A stretch of DNA of 64,000 nt from Rhopalosiphum padi (Eukaryota > Arthropoda > Insecta > Hemiptera > Aphididae): NCBI RefSeq assembly GCF_020882245.1, contig NC_083600.1, forward strand, positions 4,898,001 to 4,962,000, given 5' to 3'. Positions 15,301 to 27,300 of this stretch are shown here, in pieces. Within the stretch, counting starts at the first letter, position 1, and each line of letters begins with the position of its first letter. The notes below the pieces were generated by a model. It was not told the DNA's origin. It saw nothing but the letters and a program-made list of their open reading frames with translations, and searched no databases. The position numbers and the translations under genes are program-made.

Positions 15301-16714
15301 AAAACCTATGGATGTGCACCGAGGAGAAACGATTTCATTGGCAACGGTCTTGAATGATGACAAACGGAAGTATAAATTCATTGCTAGGTAGGTACCATTA
15401 TTGTAAAGGTAACCCTAACCATGGTGACGATCGTAAACTCGTAAATCACAGTTCATAAAATATAATATATACAAGTGAACAAGTCTATTGTAGTATTGTC
15501 TATAATGAAGCACAACAACTGAAATACCTACTAAGAATGAAAAAAATAGTTTATAAAGTATTTCTGTTGCTCATAAAACAGTATAAAAATGCCATTTTAT
15601 TCCAACAAACAAATTAATACAAAATTACCTATATCTATTGCCGTATAATTTTAAATTTTTTTAGTTGCAATAATAAACAAATTAATGTATAATTTAGCAA
15701 TAGGTAATATTATTGTAATAGCTATAAAATAGAAGCTTTTAATAAACTGAACAAATATAATTTATAGAATGAAAAAATATCATTAGTCATTACTAATAAT
15801 AACTAATATGTATCAGACACGGTATTTACGTAAAAAATAAATAAATTAAAAAACAGCATAATAATATGATATTTAGTTAAGTACTTAAACTAAAGTTCAA
15901 TTATAATAATACATTAAATAAACATAGCAAACAGTGTAAATAGGTAATTTATGTGTAACCTATATTTTTTACCATGTTTGAATTTTGATTGTAATACGTC
16001 AACATTTTTTAAAAAATTATCCACTAAATAATTTACAATAAGAAATGGATGTTCTCATATAAAAAACAGAAGTTTGTATCACCACAGGACACCCTTAAGG
16101 AGTACAGACAAACTTAAGAATTTGAAACTATATGTCCTTGTATTATACTTAAAAATTCCCAAAAATCAAATATTATATTTCTGCATTATTATTGAAGTAA
16201 AAGGGGAAAACGTACTCGATGATGTATCACTCCGTATATTACAATATATTTTAGCTTTTTTATTTAAATTTATTCAATTAATGATTCAGCAAATTTTGTA
16301 CATACTACATTTACTTTTGATAAAAACAACACAACTAGAGAGCGCTACAAATATCTACTATTCGTCATTTCTATGTTTTTCGCAATATTTGCATTAAGTA
16401 AATATGTCTTAATATGTTTTAATGATTACTTAAATTGATTAATAAAAATGAATAGCTTTTATTCATAAATTATTAATAATCACAACTGTAAAATTCACAT
16501 CGAGTTTACATTCGAATCTCGAGATGCTAATTGTATGGCTCAATTGTTTGAAGTACAGTTTATGTTATCGGCAATAGTATAATATTATAAAAACAATTGT
16601 TTATAAAATTAAAATATCTTAACAGGCGTGAATGTTTTCTTTTACGAGAAACTTTAAAATGTGTAATTTCAAGACAATTTATATAAATATATTCCACGCT
16701 TGATTGTGGTAGAC
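9341..16714. other. Large AT-rich desert
   Basis: More than 7 kb of very AT-rich sequence with almost no CpG between about 9,600 and 13,400. I found no ORF with protein-like composition, no transposon terminus and no tandem array beyond short runs (AT at 13877-13893, poly-A at 13571-13588). A small inverted repeat ATGTGTATAC / GTATACACAT lies at 14112-14121 and 14144-14153. The 107-codon frame at 16074-16397 is lysine/isoleucine/leucine-rich, does not start with ATG and has no recognisable motif. Confidence 0.7.
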
Positions 16715-16770
16715 CAGTGGTTTTTAAACAATAGTTCATGATATTCGTGTTTTGGGGCCACGATACTATC
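16715..16770 (+). mobile_element. hAT-like transposon left end (fragment)
   Basis: Begins CAGTGGTTTTTAAAC and continues through TTCATGATATTCGTG to TTTTGGGGCCACG. Many insect hAT and hAT-derived MITE copies begin CAGTGGTTCTCAAAC followed by a T-rich stretch and a GGGGCC block, so this is probably a decayed left end. The sequence to about 16,945 may belong to the same element, but no matching right terminus (GTTTGAGAACCACTG-like) or target duplication of the flanking TGGTAGAC was found. Confidence 0.45.
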
Positions 16771-17430
16771 TGTAACTCATGTCATTTAATCATTTAATTA
16801 TGATAATATAAAATTTATTGTAAAAGAACTGTATAAAAAAAAATAAAATTATTGTATTAATTTTTAGTATGTTCGTGCAAAGCGTGTCAAAAAAAAATAT
16901 TGTGCCTCAAAAGATTTAATAATTCGTGACACAACTGGGGACATAGAATACTCATAGTCATACACTAATATCAAAAAAATAATTAAATATATATGATTCA
17001 TTGATAACGTTTAGACCGTTTAGTCATCTTATACGTCGTAACACGTTGATATTATATTTTGGACGGATTTCATAGTGCTAAATAAAGAATAGTTAATTAA
17101 TATTGCTCATTCCGGGTGAGTAATATTAATTTCCCCAATAATTTTAACGAATTACAATTTTAAATAATATTACTTAAGCAAAACATAATATACGATATAA
17201 CCTAGCTGTGTTTTTTTAAAAAAATTTTCGTTTAAGAATAAAATATATTTAAATTAAGAACAATTCATAGTTATTAGTTGGTATTAATGCGAATAATATG
17301 GTAAATATTAATAACTTATAAAATATGTATGTAAAACGGTAAGCCAAAAATTATTTTAAATATATTTATTTTTAAATTAATTATTTCCAATGTTAGATAA
17401 ATGCTTAATATTTCGCATCTAAAGTGTTTT

Positions 17431-17650
17431 ATAATGATGTTTGTGTGTGTATTTATCTGTGTGTCTATATTTTTTCTATAGCAAAAAATTTGATCAAATT
17501 ATCGATTTAGAAGGCGGTTTCTGGTTTCAAATTGAAACCATAACTTGTACTCTAGTGAGTCAAAAGTAGGAATTGCCAGTATGTTTTGAAATAATAGGAA
17601 AAAATATAAATATTTGTTAAAATGTTAATATTATTATTAAAACAAGTATT
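17431..17650. repeat. Probable fragment of a dispersed aphid repeat
   Basis: The run ATGATGTTTGTGTGTGTAT, followed by CTGTGTGTCTATATTTTT and then TTTCTGGTTTCAAATTGAAA and TTGTACTCTAGTGAGTCAAA, has the layout of interspersed repeats I associate with aphid genomes. Its first part resembles the ATGATGTTTTTCTTTGTGTG segment at 29,352 of the large repeat at 29.3 kb. Assignment is from memory of repeat texture plus that partial internal match, so it is tentative. Confidence 0.4.
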
Positions 17651-19351
17651 TAGTAATCATGGTTACCAAAAACTTAGATCGTCTCTGGTAATTGGGTAAA
17701 AACATTTTTCATCATATACCTACAATGATTCAAAATGTTCAAATTGTACACATATACATCAAAATGACTTTCTCTTAATGACGAGATATACATTCAACTA
17801 TAGCAGGCCAGCAGCTGGGACTTTTTTAATACTGTTAATGTTAAAATGTAAAATGAAAATTTAAAATTAGAACATAATATAGAAGAATACCTAGGTACAT
17901 AAAAAAAAAATGTAAAAAATTTAGCTTGCATCTTTTATTTTTCTGGTCTGTTGAATATACAACCTGTGCATTATATTATTTCTATAGCTTTTATCTTCTA
18001 AAATCATATTACATCTTTAAACTGAAAAAAACCTTTTTTTTAAAACCTACACGTTTTTCGGCCCAGTCATGCGAGTGCACTCATTGGGACCGAAGTCTCT
18101 GACATTGACAATACAATTGTATGTAATATAATAGCAAGTATACATTTTAAACATCGTGTATATGGATAGGCTTAATATACTTTGTGTATAAACCCTTTTT
18201 TTACATTAATAATCCGTGCATTGTGAAGGTAAAATAAATCGAAAATAGCTTACACTAAATTGAAAACATTTTTTTTTTGTTACTCCTGTCACTTACCGAT
18301 ACGCATAAATCTTTTTAAACGTAAGTAAATGTTTATTGTTTTTCGGTAAATATTTGGTGTATGTACCTACCGTGCGAATTTAAAGATAACAATATTATTA
18401 AATTCACATTTTAAGACTATAATCTATGACTACTATATTGCATAGTTATAGATCGTATACTATGATGATTGTCTACATTAAAAATGTAGATTTTTTTATG
18501 TTTAGATAACACTTATATTATATTGCAATACAAAATGGACAATATGCCATGTTATTAATGCGTGAAAAAAATGTATTTATTGGTAAGTACATATTATATA
18601 ATTATGAAGAAAATTGATAATACACTAGAACCATTCTGTCTTTTATAATATTATGTTAATTGTGCTATAGTATACGACTACAGTTAAATCAAACGATCGA
18701 TTTTAACACTGGTTTCAGTCATTATTATTAATACGTTTTTCACGTTGTTATTATTATTATTAATATTGCCCTTCTAATTCGTTCGATACACTTACGCTAT
18801 CGGTAGATGATAATAATTTATCACTGGCGACAAGTTTACGAGCATTTATTTTCTAGAGACCGTTAAACTTGAGTCAGGAGTGACGTCTGGTCTATATACC
18901 TAGTGATTAGAAACAGTCCAACTCGGTCCAAGTTCGTTCTTCGAAAACTTGGGATGCTCATTAAAACCTGGCAATGACTAATGGCCTACAATTTAGAATT
19001 AAAATTAATATATATTTAGACTCGAACTGACCTACTCACCTTTGATGTGGGCATATTATTTCTATATGGTATATTCGTTAGTGTCCTAAAGGGACGATAA
19101 TCGATTATGCCACTATGTCCGCAATTTCCACCATCGATATATATAGCTGTAAACACACATAGTATGTAAACTCGATATAAAAATAATATACTCTATTGAT
19201 ATTTAAATATTTAATATATATACATCCACCACGAGATCTCTTGTTTTTTCCACATTACGTAACCGCCTTGAGTATGTTACTAAAAAATTAATATATATAT
19301 ATATAAACATAACATTACAAGTTGGTATAGTTACTAGTTAACCGATCCGCG
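17651..19351. other. Spacer, no gene seen
   Basis: AT-rich with isolated less AT-rich pieces (18,055-18,110 and 18,840-18,980). No ORF, splice pair or transposon end stands out. The near-palindrome CCAGCAGCTGG occurs at about 17,809. Confidence 0.6.
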
Positions 19352-19449
19352 AGCGTTCAAAGTTTAAATGAAATGAGCAGAACATGAGTTAGTTAACCTC
19401 CACACAACATATCAACCACGTCGTCGTTATGAATTAAACTTTGAACGCT
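19352..19449. repeat. 98-bp segment bounded by a perfect 16-bp inverted repeat
   Basis: AGCGTTCAAAGTTTAA at 19352-19367 is repeated as its exact reverse complement at 19434-19449, separated by 66 bp. This could be a small hairpin locus or the core of a short non-autonomous DNA element. No flanking target duplication is evident. The interior contains GTTAACC at 19391-19397, which also occurs just outside the left arm at 19338-19344. Confidence 0.75.
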
Positions 19450-20821
19450 TATAGTTATAGTTAGTATTATCTATTATACATGTATTTATACACAGATATA
19501 TCAATTTATGAAATATTAAAACTTGGAGATACATATAAGTATACAACAGGATTTTAATGATTTATTTTATAAAAATAAGTTCCTAGGTAAATAAAAAGTC
19601 GTGTTGACATTTTTGGAAAATTATATAGTACAATTTGTTTTTGTGTTAAATGTCTGTTAGAATTAATAGTAGCTTTTGTACATATGACATTTATTTTTTT
19701 TATAAATATATCATTGTACATACCTATACTATGTATATGTATATAAATGTGGGTAAATATTCTGAAAGTTTAAAATTTATTATTATAAGTTATAACTCAT
19801 ATCTAGGACTCAAGTGTAAACAAAAATTAAATTGTTTTCTGAATATCATAAAACACGGTTGACTACGTTATATAGGTACATGCGTTTTATGTATTTATTA
19901 TAAATTTGTTTATTAGCGAAATTATTAATAGATAAGATTCCAAACAACAACACATATTCAAGGATTAAAGAGTTCTATTGATTATTGTAGAGCTTCTTGA
20001 ATACTTAGGGTATACTTCTTAGTTCTTAGTATCAAATTTCATAGTATAAGTAACACTTAGATTATACTTTTTCGCATGAATTAATATATTATGTACAACA
20101 GTACATATATCATACTTAATACTATAAAATAAATTGACACGTTACATAATATTTATTTTTATTTTCATATTCGTCTACTAATAATATACTGTATTTTTAT
20201 TTTTGTTTATTTTTACTATTTTTATTTTATATATTTGAAAAAGCATATTTACATAAACCTCGTACCTCGCGAGCTCATGAGTTTTCTGATTTATGACTTT
20301 CAGACCTGAATGTTATGTCTGACACATTCCAACAGACAACCCTTCGTCCGGAGAACCCCAGAGAAATTCAAACTTACACTCAAGAAACCATTTTTTAGTG
20401 CATAAGTATTTTATCTTCGTACACGTCGTTATTGCAAACATTCTGCCAACTCCAAAACAGACGCATTATATTTCGTCAAAAAATAATTTCACCATTTTAA
20501 CCCAAAAGATTTGCGCATATGTAAATAATTGTATTTATATTTAATGATACTATTCACTTATTATTACAAAAATATAATAATATATAATTATTAATTACTA
20601 TTGTGATTATTTTTTTAATTCAAAAAAGTTATTTATTTCATATTGTTATTCGTTGAATTTGTTTAAATTATTATACATTTCATACAGTTATATAATGTAA
20701 AATGTAGTAAATTATAATTTTGCCATTATTTTCATCAAAACCTTAATTGTGCATGCAATTAATTTAACAATTTCGATGATGATATTGTTTTGTTTTTTAT
20801 ATTTTTATTTCAATAAGGAAT
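19450..20821. other. AT-rich spacer, no gene seen
   Basis: Low-complexity AT sequence. A slightly less AT-rich piece at 20,260-20,470 carries no usable open frame. The 70-codon frame at 19650-19862 has an ATG but its composition is that of translated AT-rich spacer. Confidence 0.65.
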
Positions 20822-21405
20822 AAGATTCATCTCGTGGTTCAAGGCGATTGCTTGAGTTTAAAAGTTTAGTTAGAGCTTGAATTTTTTATCAAACACATTG
20901 CCCCTCGTGAAAAATTACAATCAAATCTATCTACTAGTTCAAAGTACAATGCTAAATTGTATCCCAATGGAATGAAGAAGTTACTGTGTTTTTTAAAAGT
21001 CCATGTGATAAAAATAAAAATTCACGGTAAACTGTCCGAATCATGCGAAAATAAATGATAAACAGATAAACGTCTTGAATGATGATAATTTTATTATGGA
21101 GAATTTTAAAAACACAGATATTGTACAACTTGAAAAGAAATAAAAAAAACTTGAATGCTAACGTTGCACAAAATGCAAATGACTATAATCAACAAACTAC
21201 GTCAAAGACAAAAGGTTAAGAAAAAATTAAATTGGAAAAAGAATTGAAAAAAATAGTTTGTGATAAGGATGCCCATATACTTGATGATTGAGTTTTGTAT
21301 GTACCAAAATCGAAACGAAATAGTGATTGTGTAAAAGTTTTACGGAACATTGAGGATAAATATAACACTATCCAAGCGTGTTACTTAGGTTTCGAATCCA
21401 TTTGA
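20822..21405 (+). pseudogene. Possible decayed coding sequence, family unknown
   Basis: Three successive plus-strand stretches read as lysine-rich but protein-like sequence. The first (20822-21053) includes FFIKHIAPREKLQSNLSTSS and has one in-frame stop. After a frame change, a short stretch at 21081-21140 reads DDNFIMENFKNTDIVQLEKK. After another, 21151-21405 includes ELKKIVCDKDAHILDD and VLYVPKSKRNSDCVKVLRNI with two internal stops. Stops are fewer than expected for random AT-rich DNA, and segments abut through single-base frame changes, as in a dead gene or transposon ORF. I do not recognise the family, and chance cannot be excluded. It lies among mobile-element remnants, which favours a transposon origin. 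Confidence 0.3.
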
Positions 21406-23210
21406 GGTATGTGGATGACTATTAAAAGCTTAGGCTTGTGTGAAATATACTATTAATTGTAGTCAGAGTGGTTATCATACTGGACAACATCACTCAGAAA
21501 AACATATGCCACAAACTTTAATATATTTAATTATATAGTTTGTATCGTGTGTGGCATTTAAGTGCGCATAGTTATCATAATTGCAATAAAGAAATGTGTC
21601 TTTTTTTGCGGAACTCGGCAAACGAAGTTCATGAACACTTATTGTCGTATTTGCGTGTACCGTTACGTGCGAGTCAAATGTATAATATCTGCAGAGTAAA
21701 GTCGGTCATACAAATAAGTATATTTCATAGAATTCTGTCGTAGATTTATAGTACTATTTTCACTGGTCAGGAATAATATATGTTTAGTCTACCGTCTACC
21801 TGGTACACGCCAACGTTTAAAGACGTGACAAACTAATACTATATGGCTACTATAGGTATACGTATAGGCACCACTACTACTACAACTTACTATACAAGCT
21901 ATACAGAATATTAGATAATGCTGTCGAAATAAGAAAAATAATGTTAAAATTATAAGCAGTAAAAAAAAACAATCGAAAAACAAAATGATTTGAGTACTCA
22001 AAATGTTTCATTCGAACGAAAATAAATATTAATAATTCAAATACTTTTTAGTTATAATTATTATTATATAATAATCTCTTGAATGATAAAATAAAATAAA
22101 ATATTTGCATCTCTTATCGCGTAGTTATATTAAAATAGTGTAAATAATATGAAAATGCAACAATAACTCGTAGTGGTTGTGCCATTGAAAAATGCACATA
22201 TTAGTGCGCCTAGATCTAAAACTAAGTCGTTTAACAATTCGATAAACTTATACCACTGGTATAATACCAGCTATTATCTTTAAGGGGTAATGAAGATAAA
22301 CTGACCAAAAAAGTCAATTAATGTTTTTTTAATAACTACCTGTATCATATAATATTCAAATATTTTAAATAATTACAAAATATTTTTTTAAAGTCATCAT
22401 AATTAATCCATAAGAATAAGGATTCTTGCATCTTCCTCCTCGTCGAATTGTAGTGGTTTAGGACTTTACACAGCAGTATTATTAGATCAAGCAGATTTAT
22501 TAAATCAAGAAATATTAAATTCCGAGAGAAGGTGTGAATTTATTGTTTTTAAATAATGAAATGATGTGGTTTTTTTTTGTTGTTGTTATTATCATCTTTT
22601 AAAACAGCAAAAATGTTTTCCAAATCATACAATTTTAAAATGGTGTTTCTGGTAGAAAACTTAAAATAGTTGTTACTTAGGAGGGTTTAAAACAAATAAT
22701 TCTTAAAAAAAACTTTTCTTAATAATTAGGAAAACCTGAAAAAAATTTAATTAAATTTCAAAAAAATGGGAGTATTTAGGTAATACCAGTTTTTGATGAA
22801 ATAATTTTTTTTTCTTTTGATGTAATTCTTAAATGAATAATTATAGATAGTTGGAATTTTTCTCCAAATATTAATTACATTAGCAGTTATTAGACATGAT
22901 AAAGTTTTCAAAGTATTTTGTTTATTCTTGTGCTACTTACAGACATTCAAAACTTTTAATTTATGTTTCATGTATAAGGTTTCTCATAAGTTGTTCTTTC
23001 AGTGACTAAAAAATATTCAAAATATTTAATTTACACATTAATTTTATAAAAATTTTTTTAAAGTTTTAATTTTTATAAAATTGGATATTTATACGAAAAA
23101 TAATGCATTTTGTATTTTCCTATAGTAACAATTGTAATTATTATGTTATTCATTTTATTATGCACTTAAAAATATAATAAGGACCAAAGTCCGTGATCTA
23201 AAACAACCCT
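21406..23210. other. Spacer with possible repeat debris
   Basis: No intact gene. An 8-bp inverted pair ATGCCACA / TGTGGCAT lies at 21506-21513 and 21550-21557. Near 22,470-22,550 a short plus-strand frame reads VLLDQADLLNQEILNSERRC before a stop, which looks protein-like but is only about 27 codons long. ATG frames such as 21540-21743 show no family motif. Confidence 0.5.
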
Positions 23211-23390
23211 ACAAGAAAACGACCTTTGGAAAGACCTCGTTTGAGCTGGGAGGCCAGTGTTGCCAAAGATATAGGGGCGGTTGAATTTGGAACACAATGA
23301 AGAGAAGCAGCAGAAAACCGATATAGTTGGAGGATTATGTGCTTGGAGGATGGTATTAAAGGCCGTTACTCGATGAAAGAAGAAAAGTAA
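23211..23390 (+). pseudogene. LINE (non-LTR retrotransposon) reverse-transcriptase ORF, C-terminal remnant
   Basis: The frame from 23211 reads TRKRPLERPRLSWEASVAKD, then IGAVEFGTQ, a TGA at 23298-23300, and REAAENRYSWRIMCLEDGIK before a terminal TAA at 23388-23390. The pattern [G/E]RPRxxWExxVxKD, about 10 residues, then W-R-E-x-A-x-N/D-R-xxWRxxCL is the characteristic C-terminus of ORF2 proteins in insect LINE elements. The internal TGA stands where the family normally has tryptophan (TGG), so it is a single-base stop. A TAA at 23199 also interrupts the frame upstream, and no polymerase motifs were found before it. This is therefore a short, dead, 5'-truncated insertion. The antisense open frame over the same bases is a shadow. 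Confidence 0.8.
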
Positions 23391-23808
23391 AAAAATATTC
23401 ATTGAAGAAATTCAAAACTTTATGCTCTATGCGGATTGTGGGTATATTATTATTTTATGTATACACAATATAATTTTCAAATTATTCAAACCACGAATCT
23501 CGCATCATCATACCGTATACGGAGTGTATCACAATAATCTGGCACATTTAAATGTAATATTAATGTGTAATTGTTATATATCTATCATACACTGTGTACA
23601 GTCAATTGACTTATAAATTAATAACAATGTTGATATATATATATTATGATAAAGTATATTATAACAATTATTTTATAGTAAATGTATGCGATGTTTCAAG
23701 TAATTTTTTTTTAAAAACACCGTAATACCAATAGAAAATAAATTACTTATGACTCATGGTAATAGGTATATTATAAATTATAAATAATCCTTAGCAACAG
23801 AGAACATC
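23391..23808. other. Spacer downstream of LINE remnant
   Basis: May include the LINE 3' untranslated region, but no poly-A tail or target duplication was recognised. The ATG frame at 23422-23616 (64 codons) is low-complexity and unsupported. Confidence 0.5.
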
Positions 23809-23915
23809 ACTTCGCTCGAAATTGTTATTCATCATATATATGCAATGATTTTATAACTAAATTAAAATTTATTATTTAACACATCCATGACAGTGATCTA
23901 CTCACTGATCATCGT
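23809..23915 (+). repeat. Dispersed aphid repeat, copy A (diverged)
   Basis: Contains ACTTCGCTCGAAATTGTTAT, then ATATGCAATGATTTTATAAC, then TTTAACACATCCATGACAGT followed by GATCTACTCACTGATC. The order and spacing match the right part of the larger copy at 30,040-30,135 (CACTTAGAATC, ACAATGATATTATAT, TTTAACACACCCATAATAGT, GACCCACTC). This is the most diverged of the three copies in the window. Confidence 0.65.
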
Positions 23916-25419
23916 GTACATAATCTATTAAAATCTATGTATTGCAAGGTGACTTCACAGCTTTTTTTTTTTACAATTTTGTATGTTGTACCTATCATTG
24001 CAGTATGTTACAGAGTGATCAATCAATATGCTATATATTGATAATTAGTTATAGTTGATATGTATAGATAATAACTTATTAATATTTAAATTTAACGTAG
24101 GTATTATTTTTTTAAATTAACCGGAAGCTACTATTATAAAAAAAACATTTTAACTGCGTTGGTAAATAAAAAACTTTTATAAAAAAAATGTTTACTTTTA
24201 GTTTTAACATTTTTACTAGTTAATTCCACCACTTTTGATGGTATTCATAAAATATATATATATATTACAGGTACATAATAATATTATTTGCCATTTATCT
24301 ATATTTATCATGCATAATAGCCGTTGGCTACAATAATTATTATATATTTTTTGCTTGCCAACATTAATATAATATTATGTAGATACGTACCGACGAATTC
24401 AAAAAATGAACAACCAGGATGATGTTGATGGGGCGAGGGAGGGGCAGTCGTTATTGGATTACACGCATGCCGCCAAATCCCCTTTTTAGAATGATAAGTC
24501 TGTTTGTTTTGTCAGCTGTATTTATTCTATACAGACGATGGAAATTAAGTTTTCCATTAATCCTGTCCAATAAAACTGGCGTACAAACATAAACGTGCAG
24601 TACCCGTCGTCGACGTCTTTATTATGATATTATATATTTATTATATATATAGGTACCTACTATTATAAATAATATACATTATATTATTGTATAATACACA
24701 CACCGTCCTACAATGGGGCGAACGACACGACTCGAAGAAATGTTTTCGTTGTCCTCTGCACCGATGAACTGCCACCGACCTTGTTGTTTTTTAAATTTTC
24801 AAATTATTTTTGTTCGGTTTTTATATTTTAATTATAAATTGCAATAGATTTAGTTCAACATTAAATAATATATAATATAATTATGTAAATATATTTTATA
24901 AATAATTACGTTAATAAAAACAAAACGTATCATAGCAGAAGTGCACGGATATAAAATAACAAAACTTTTTTTATTTTTTTAAACCGAAAGCAAGAAATTT
25001 ATATTTATAGAGACGTTACATAATATGATAACTTCTGTTGTTATAAAAACATTAGAATACTTACGTAATGAAAGTATAAAAAAAAGACGCATTTCAATAA
25101 CGGACGGAAGTCTTTAAATAAACGGGAATAAATTAATGCCGAGCAACTTAATCCAATTTTGAAATAAATAATTATAATTTAATTGGAAACGAATATAATG
25201 GGCGTATATAATAATTAAAGGTCTATATTTTATCAATATTTAAATTTTTTTTAATTCAAGCCTATAATACAGCCTTGCAGTTTCGATAAAATATTATAAT
25301 ATACCCACCTACCTTTATACACACAATAAAGTTTTAATCGGTATATATATATATATATTCATAAAATCGTAAATAATTGCTGGCTGGTTTAATTATTCAT
25401 CTTGTACTTCCGATATTAA
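23916..25419. other. Spacer, no gene seen
   Basis: AT-rich with a GC-richer patch at 24,405-24,480 (GGGGCGAGGGAGGGGCAG) and another at 24,595-24,615. TAGGTACCTA is present at 24650-24659. No ORF or transposon end could be supported. Confidence 0.6.
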
Positions 25420-26080
25420 TTATTTTGATTTTCACGCGTACCTACGTCAATAACCTCTTTTGACGACGCCGATGGTTCGGTTTAGGGCGAAAATCATTAT
25501 TATGTATGCGCGGCGAGTATATACACCTATTATACGGTATTATGTTCGTGTGTTGTGTTATTTGTAACGACGACGGTTCTTCGTACGAACGTGTACCATT
25601 ATTTTGTGATTCGCGCAATACAATGCGATTTTTACGGTCGAATTTAATAGCAAAACTTTAATCAGGAAAATATCCCTATTATTTCATCGCCCTATTCGTA
25701 TATATTTCAATTTATACTATTTTATTAAATACCTATTAGCGTGCTCTGTGCAGAATTTGTACAAGACGAGTCGGCCAACTCATCTATAGGTGACGTTATA
25801 TTATATTATACGTTTTTATGAAACGATGATGTGCGGTGGTCGATGATAATGGACGCCGACATTACATTATATACATACACAATATGTAGGTACATTTTTA
25901 TTTTTCACAGATCGAATTGTTTCTTTTCCGTTTTCCGAACGTATATTATATTTCAAATGTGTGTGTGCGCGCAGTTTGTACAGACGGCCGTCTCGCATTG
26001 TGCGATAAGGTCGTCCGTCGGAATAATATCGTTCAATGGCAGCGCAAAGGAGCTGCAAGGAAGGGAAGACGTGCGTGCTA

Positions 26081-26114
<34 letters not shown>

Positions 26115-27300
26115 GTTATAACATATATATACCGCGGTATCGTGCATTTAGCGAAGGCGGTGGTCTTTGAGCAGAATTCATCGGCAACGCGTAGTACCTG
26201 TACACAGGTCGTAGCGGGGCTATCGCGTCGGAGGCGGAAATTATATATCTGCTGGAGTTGAATACAGTGAATTCCTGGAAATAGATCTGACCAGCTTGCA
26301 CGCATATACACATCATAATAATATAATGTACCTTACTTGACCTATACACCGCGTACACCACCGCCGATATTGTTGTAACGATTCTCAATAAATAATATCA
26401 TTATACATCGGACCGTTTATAGACGAACGAAAAGATTCGTCTAACAATCGTTATTAGACGACTTTGTACCGACTGCTATATATATATGGGTATATAACGC
26501 TCGTACTATATTATGTAGTCACGTTTTTGATTTTCGAACCGTTTTCCGCGGTCGATTTCGATTATTCTCGTACTGCAGCAGCCTATACAACATTAAATTA
26601 TTAGTATAATATACATACGCCGTACTCATCGTGATTCGATGTGATAAAAAGCTGCCGTAATCGGATGACGTGATTTTTAATTACTTCTCGAACGTCCGCA
26701 AAAACTATTTTGACGTGCACAACAATGCATTATAAATTATAAAATATGCATCGTGTACAGTTCGATGTGTTCGTACACACCGCCGCGGTGTTCAACCAGA
26801 AGAATAACAATGTATAGTGGTGCAGCAAAGTCACTATAGATTAAAAAATAAAAGCTATTTGAAAACCACATTTGTCACAGCTATACGGTTACACCGTACG
26901 CACAGGTATTGTGCTATAATAATTATTTTTTTCCTTTTAAAACCCTATAAAACGGTGTCGATTACGACTTAATACTTATATATATATTGTACAATGTACC
27001 TATATATTATACAATATACGCCATAACAAATGTAAGACAATAATATCTGCAGTGCGGATCGATTGCGTTTTCGGTGTAAACGGTCTCCGTCGCGGCCCTG
27101 GATCACGATATATACACGAAGACGACCTCGCGCGGATATCACATCGACGACCTATACCCAATCGGAGAAGAGAATCCGGAAGATTTTAACGCCGATTTCG
27201 TACCGAATTACTAAAATCGTCATTTTGTGTTACGTAATGCCTCACAAGTCCGTTATATGAAAATTAAACGCAACGCTCGTCACCGTCGTCTAGATCTGTA
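25420..27300. other. CpG-containing segment, possible regulatory DNA
   Basis: CpG is frequent throughout, unlike the flanks on both sides. Several overlapping open frames on both strands occur at 25,831-26,390, but they run through the ATT microsatellite and none starts with ATG and looks like a known protein. A further frame at 27063-27260 is arginine-rich and begins at TTG. In insects, CpG-normal non-coding DNA is usually germline-unmethylated, so this may be regulatory or a 5' region. That is inference only. Confidence 0.45.
26082..26114. repeat. (ATT)11 microsatellite
   Basis: Eleven uninterrupted ATT units (33 bp). Its translation produces the poly-leucine, poly-isoleucine and poly-asparagine tails of every open frame crossing this point. 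Confidence 0.97.

Noticed and set aside
16074..16397. 107-codon frame in the AT-rich desert
   Set aside because: Composition is that of translated AT-rich spacer (I, L, K, Y, Q), there is no ATG at its start, no motif and no splice context.
21385..21405. GGTTTCGAATCC, resembling a tRNA T-loop
   Set aside because: It has one base too many, and no matching acceptor stem, D-arm or anticodon arm surrounds it.
25831..26388. Several overlapping frames on both strands
   Set aside because: All cross the (ATT)11 repeat or each other, and most start at GTG, TTG or CTG. No protein motif was found.
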